Part shown: positions 38,630 to 39,980 of the stretch, in pieces
How positions within the stretch are numbered: the first letter of the stretch is position 1
How the letters are laid out: each line of letters opens with the position of its first letter
From: Clostridiales bacterium UBA7273
GTDB taxonomy: Bacteria; Bacillota; Clostridia; Oscillospirales; Oscillospiraceae
Assembly (NCBI GenBank): GCA_002472405.1
Contig: DKRV01000023.1
Span: 1 to 39,980 of the forward strand
Direction: 5' to 3'
DNA length: 39,980 nt
Notes under the pieces: generated by a model
What the model was told of the DNA's origin: nothing
Database searches by the model: none
Seen by the model: the letters and a program-made list of their open reading frames with translations, nothing else
Position numbers and translations under genes: made by a program

Positions 38630-39499
38630 ATGAAGTTTGTTACATACAATTATAACGGAACAGAATATGTCGGAGTTCTGACTAACGATGAGACTTCCGT
38701 GATACCGGCATCCGAGTTCGGCCTCAAGGCAGGCAGTATGCTTGAGCTTATCAAAGAGCTTGACGGAAGCTATCCTGCCATACCGACACAGGCAAAATCA
38801 ATAGCGCTTTCAGATGTGAAGCTTGAAGCACCGATCCCGGAGCCGCGCCAGGACGTGATATGCCTTGGCCTTAACTATCGTGATCACGTCGAGGAGGCCA
38901 CGCGAGCCGACGCCGTTTTTGATATTCAGCGCGGTGATGCCGTGTATTTTTCAAAGCGCCTTCAGCGCGCTGTCGCGCCCGGCGGTGAGATCGACGGACA
39001 TTTTGACATTTGCGACAGCTTGGACTACGAAGTCGAGCTTGGTGTTATCATCGGCAGGGACGCAAAGAACGTCAAAGCAGCCGACGCAGGCAAGTACATA
39101 TTCGGCTACACTATCATCAACGACGTATCTGCGCGCAATCTTCAGACGTGCCATAAGCAGTGGTATTTTGGCAAGAGTCTTGACGATTTTACTCCCATGG
39201 GCCCGTGCATACTCTCCGCCGACGAAGTTGGCGCAATGCCCGAGCTTGACATTCGCTGCTACGTCAACGGCGAAAAGCGCCAGGACAGCAACACGCGCAT
39301 GATGATATTCGATATACCGTATATAATTGAAGAGCTGTCGGCAGGAATGACGCTCAAAGCCGGAACGGTTATCGCAACCGGCACTCCGAGCGGTGTTGCA
39401 CTCGGTATGCCGCCCGAGGTGCAGAAATATCTCGAATCGGGAGATGTGGTCCGCTGCGAGATCGATGGCATCGGAGTTTTGGAGAACACAATAGCATAA
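38630..39499 (+). CDS. Fumarylacetoacetate hydrolase-family protein
   Basis: 289 residues with the FAH C-terminal fold. Metal ligands are E134 and E136 in LDYEVELGVI and D165 in INDVSARN; CLGLNYRDHVEEA (78-90) and GTVIATGTPSGVALGM are typical. The family includes acylpyruvate hydrolases, oxaloacetate decarboxylases and hydratases; members of this length usually act on 2-oxo acids or acylpyruvates. The exact substrate is unknown. GGAGG of the previous gene's end lies before ATG at 38630. Confidence 0.93.
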   Translation: MKFVTYNYNGTEYVGVLTNDETSVIPASEFGLKAGSMLELIKELDGSYPAIPTQAKSIALSDVKLEAPIPEPRQDVICLGLNYRDHVEEATRADAVFDIQRGDAVYFSKRLQRAVAPGGEIDGHFDICDSLDYEVELGVIIGRDAKNVKAADAGKYIFGYTIINDVSARNLQTCHKQWYFGKSLDDFTPMGPCILSADEVGAMPELDIRCYVNGEKRQDSNTRMMIFDIPYIIEELSAGMTLKAGTVIATGTPSGVALGMPPEVQKYLESGDVVRCEIDGIGVLENTIA

Positions 39500-39508
39500 T
39501 GAACTAAA

Positions 39509-39533
39509 ACGGCCGGGGCATTGCTCCGGTCGT
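39509..39533 (+). terminator. Weak terminator or hairpin after the FAH-family gene
   Basis: ACGGCCGGGGC / GCTCCGGTCGT (39509-39519 with 39523-39533, with G-U pairs), loop ATT. There is no U-run, so termination may be incomplete. Confidence 0.5.
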
Positions 39534-39635
39534 AATTCTGAGGCGGCACATTTTGCGGTTTGCAAAGGCAAAAAACACAATATTTTGCGCCTCAAAATTC
39601 GCGAAAAAAACTTGCGAAAAAGTTCAAAAAACAGC

Positions 39636-39664
39636 TTGACATTTGCCGTTTGCGGTGCTATATT
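39636..39664 (+). promoter_or_regulatory. rRNA operon promoter P1
   Basis: TTGACA (39636-39641), 17-base spacer, TATATT (39659-39664). Confidence 0.85.
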
Positions 39665-39732
39665 ATCTAAGCACTTCGGGAAATGACCGAAAAGAGCGAA
39701 AAGAAAAACTTAAAAAGTTTTGAAAAAAGTTC

Positions 39733-39761
39733 TTGACAAGTCGCATCGAATCTGCTAATAT
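39733..39761 (+). promoter_or_regulatory. rRNA operon promoter P2
   Basis: TTGACA (39733-39738), 17-base spacer, TAATAT (39756-39761), 97 bases downstream of P1, the usual tandem arrangement. Confidence 0.88.
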
Positions 39762-39769
39762 ATAAAAGC

Positions 39770-39953
39770 TCACCGCGCTGCGGAGAGCGAGAGTGTACCT
39801 TGAAAATTAGATAATGTAAGAACAGCTTATGCTAAATAAGCACCGGAAAAGGGTTCAAGTTTTTCCGAGAGGAAAGCTTAAATTAATTTCTTTGAGAGCT
39901 AAGAAAAGCAATCATAATTTAGATTATATCTGCTCAGAGCAGTTATGATACAA
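39770..39953 (+). other. rRNA leader
   Basis: Leader of about 180 bases. It includes the TGTACCTTGAAAATTAGATAATG segment common before clostridial rRNA genes (about 39794-39816), and an inverted pair ATCATAA / TTATGAT (about 39911-39917 with 39943-39949) just ahead of the 16S gene that could join the RNase III processing stem. Confidence 0.65.
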
Positions 39954-39980
39954 TTTATAGAGAGTTTGATCCTGGCTCAG
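39954..39980 (+). rRNA. 16S ribosomal RNA, 5' end only
   Basis: The last 20 bases match the near-universal start of bacterial 16S rRNA (E. coli positions 8-27), so the mature 5' end should be near 39954. The rest lies beyond the window. Confidence 0.95.

Noticed and set aside
1..39980. CRISPR array, prophage, insertion sequence or tRNA
   Set aside because: No regularly spaced repeats, no transposase, integrase or phage structural genes, and no tRNA-like segments were recognised by eye.

Overview
The window looks like chromosomal DNA of an anaerobic, Gram-positive-type member of the Clostridia, probably an Oscillospirales/Ruminococcaceae-like gut bacterium. The supporting signs are: a complete Rnf complex in the clostridial order C-D-G-E-A-B, lipoproteins of the ALCACG type, a SleB-type cortex-hydrolase homologue, a guanine riboswitch ahead of a BMP-type nucleoside transporter, strong GGAGG ribosome sites, moderate GC, and a 16S gene whose first visible bases match the usual bacterial 5' end. 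The lineage is an inference from gene content only. No prophage, insertion sequence, CRISPR array or tRNA was seen.

Left part (1-9373): a truncated sodium-coupled NSS transporter and a DeoR-type repressor read leftward. Rightward runs a cluster that looks catabolic: a TIM-barrel protein, a flavin-reductase-like protein, a second and almost identical TIM-barrel gene, an APC permease, an FGGY sugar/polyol kinase, a glycerol-1-phosphate-dehydrogenase-like enzyme and a tyrosine-phosphatase-like protein. The likely logic is uptake, phosphorylation, NAD(P)-linked oxidation of the phosphorylated polyol, then isomerisation or cleavage by the barrel protein. The substrate is unknown, and this is the best candidate for an undescribed pathway. 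Inverted repeats near the DeoR gene suggest autorepression.

Middle left (9422-14777): a leftward polar amino acid ABC operon holds a canonical binding protein, permease, ATPase, a DapF-fold epimerase and a second binding lipoprotein whose domain order is circularly permuted. A Kef/NhaP-type cation:proton antiporter lies upstream of it on the same strand.

Middle (15073-19521): an Rrf2/IscR regulator with iscS and iscU (Fe-S cluster assembly), then a leftward GPH sugar symporter and a PIG-L deacetylase that overlap by 4 bases.

Middle right (19748-30345): purine salvage (xpt) is followed by a guanine-riboswitch-controlled BMP/YufOPQ-type nucleoside importer. Then come a membrane-anchored XRE regulator and a leftward housekeeping run (aromatic/neutral amino acid permease, alpha/beta hydrolase, folC, ruvX).

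Right part (30345-39980): a GH2 glycosidase is co-transcribed with a tiny XRE regulator. Divergent from it is the rnfCDGEAB operon (ferredoxin:NAD+ oxidoreductase, an ion pump) with up to three promoters. After it come a SleB-like hydrolase, a zinc-ribbon membrane protein, an FAH-family hydrolase and tandem consensus promoters driving an rRNA operon, whose 16S gene begins at the last bases of the window.
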